Assembly: GCA_030323885.1 (NCBI GenBank)
Contig: CM059193.1
Span: 74,127,543 to 74,191,542 of the forward strand
Direction of reading: 5' to 3'
Length of the DNA stretch: 64,000 nucleotides
Source of the DNA: Branchipolynoe longqiensis
Lineage: Eukaryota; Annelida; Polychaeta; Phyllodocida; Polynoidae
The notes under the pieces are model-generated. The model ran no database searches and had not been told where the DNA came from. It saw nothing but the letters and a program-made list of their open reading frames with translations. The first letter of the stretch is position 1. Every line of letters begins with the position of its first letter. The position numbers and the translations under genes are program-made. Below are positions 63,940 to 64,000 of this stretch, piece after piece.

Positions 63940-64000
63940 TTTCTTGTTTTTTTTTCTTGAAGATTTATACTGCCTATTATGGATAAGTCTGAATAGACTT
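63940..64000. repeat. Start of a dispersed element cut by the window edge
   Basis: TTGAAGATTTATACTGCCTA and GGATAAGTCTGAA match 29785-29825, the tRNA-like element at 29775-30090. Confidence 0.7.

Overview
This window looks like repeat-dense nuclear DNA from a marine invertebrate, most probably a mollusc or another lophotrochozoan. Supporting signs are spliced-gene signals, several LINE clades, a tyrosine-recombinase gene, many tRNA-derived SINEs, and a minus-strand SINE at 51990-52325 that resembles a repeat I recall from many mollusc genomes. The species cannot be fixed from the sequence. I recognise no intact host gene, no canonical tRNA or rRNA gene, no CRISPR array and no bacterial-style operon. 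Every long open frame I could interpret belongs to a mobile element.

Layout. 1-7.4 kb: a broken palindromic MITE, an AAGACCC-ended MITE, SINEs, a tandemly amplified LINE 3' end, and a SINE split by a MITE. 7.47-8.33 kb: a gypsy-type gag fragment between two 154-bp LTRs in inverted orientation. 9.67-12.3 kb: a decayed jockey/CR1/L2-type LINE (minus). 12.3-23 kb: SINEs and several MITE families. 23.34-27.31 kb: a 3.96-kb element with ~300-bp terminal inverted repeats, a TAG target duplication and a broken gene of a cysteine-rich (CXC-like) invertebrate multigene family. 28-44 kb: dense SINE-A copies, two RTE 3' ends, nested insertions. 45-55.6 kb: a concentration of palindromic motif-reiterating MITEs. 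56-58 kb: a GC-rich tyrosine-recombinase gene fragment. 58-64 kb: low-complexity DNA, a 215-bp-unit repeat inside a TIR element, and a SINE-B tandem array.

Two themes stand out. First, a clan of MITEs ('clan S', at least 12-13 copies, roughly 12 % of the window) shares termini of the form TTAA-like flank plus ..CCNGTCACAC, usually shares an internal ~26-bp hairpin (TTTTG..CATG..CAAAA), and fills its interior with a family-specific short motif repeated in both orientations (ACGT, CGAACTAG, ATCCGG, GGTCGCAAG, GATCGCCGA, CGAATG). Second, the CXC-family gene lies inside a clearly bounded TIR element, which suggests this widespread orphan family is mobile-element cargo or transposase.

The genes do not form a pathway. 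The elements interact as host, parasite and target: SINEs depend on LINE machinery that is only seen here as decayed fragments, MITEs would depend on transposases not encoded in the window, and SINE-A and SINE-B copies serve repeatedly as landing sites, which gives target-site duplications and relative ages.
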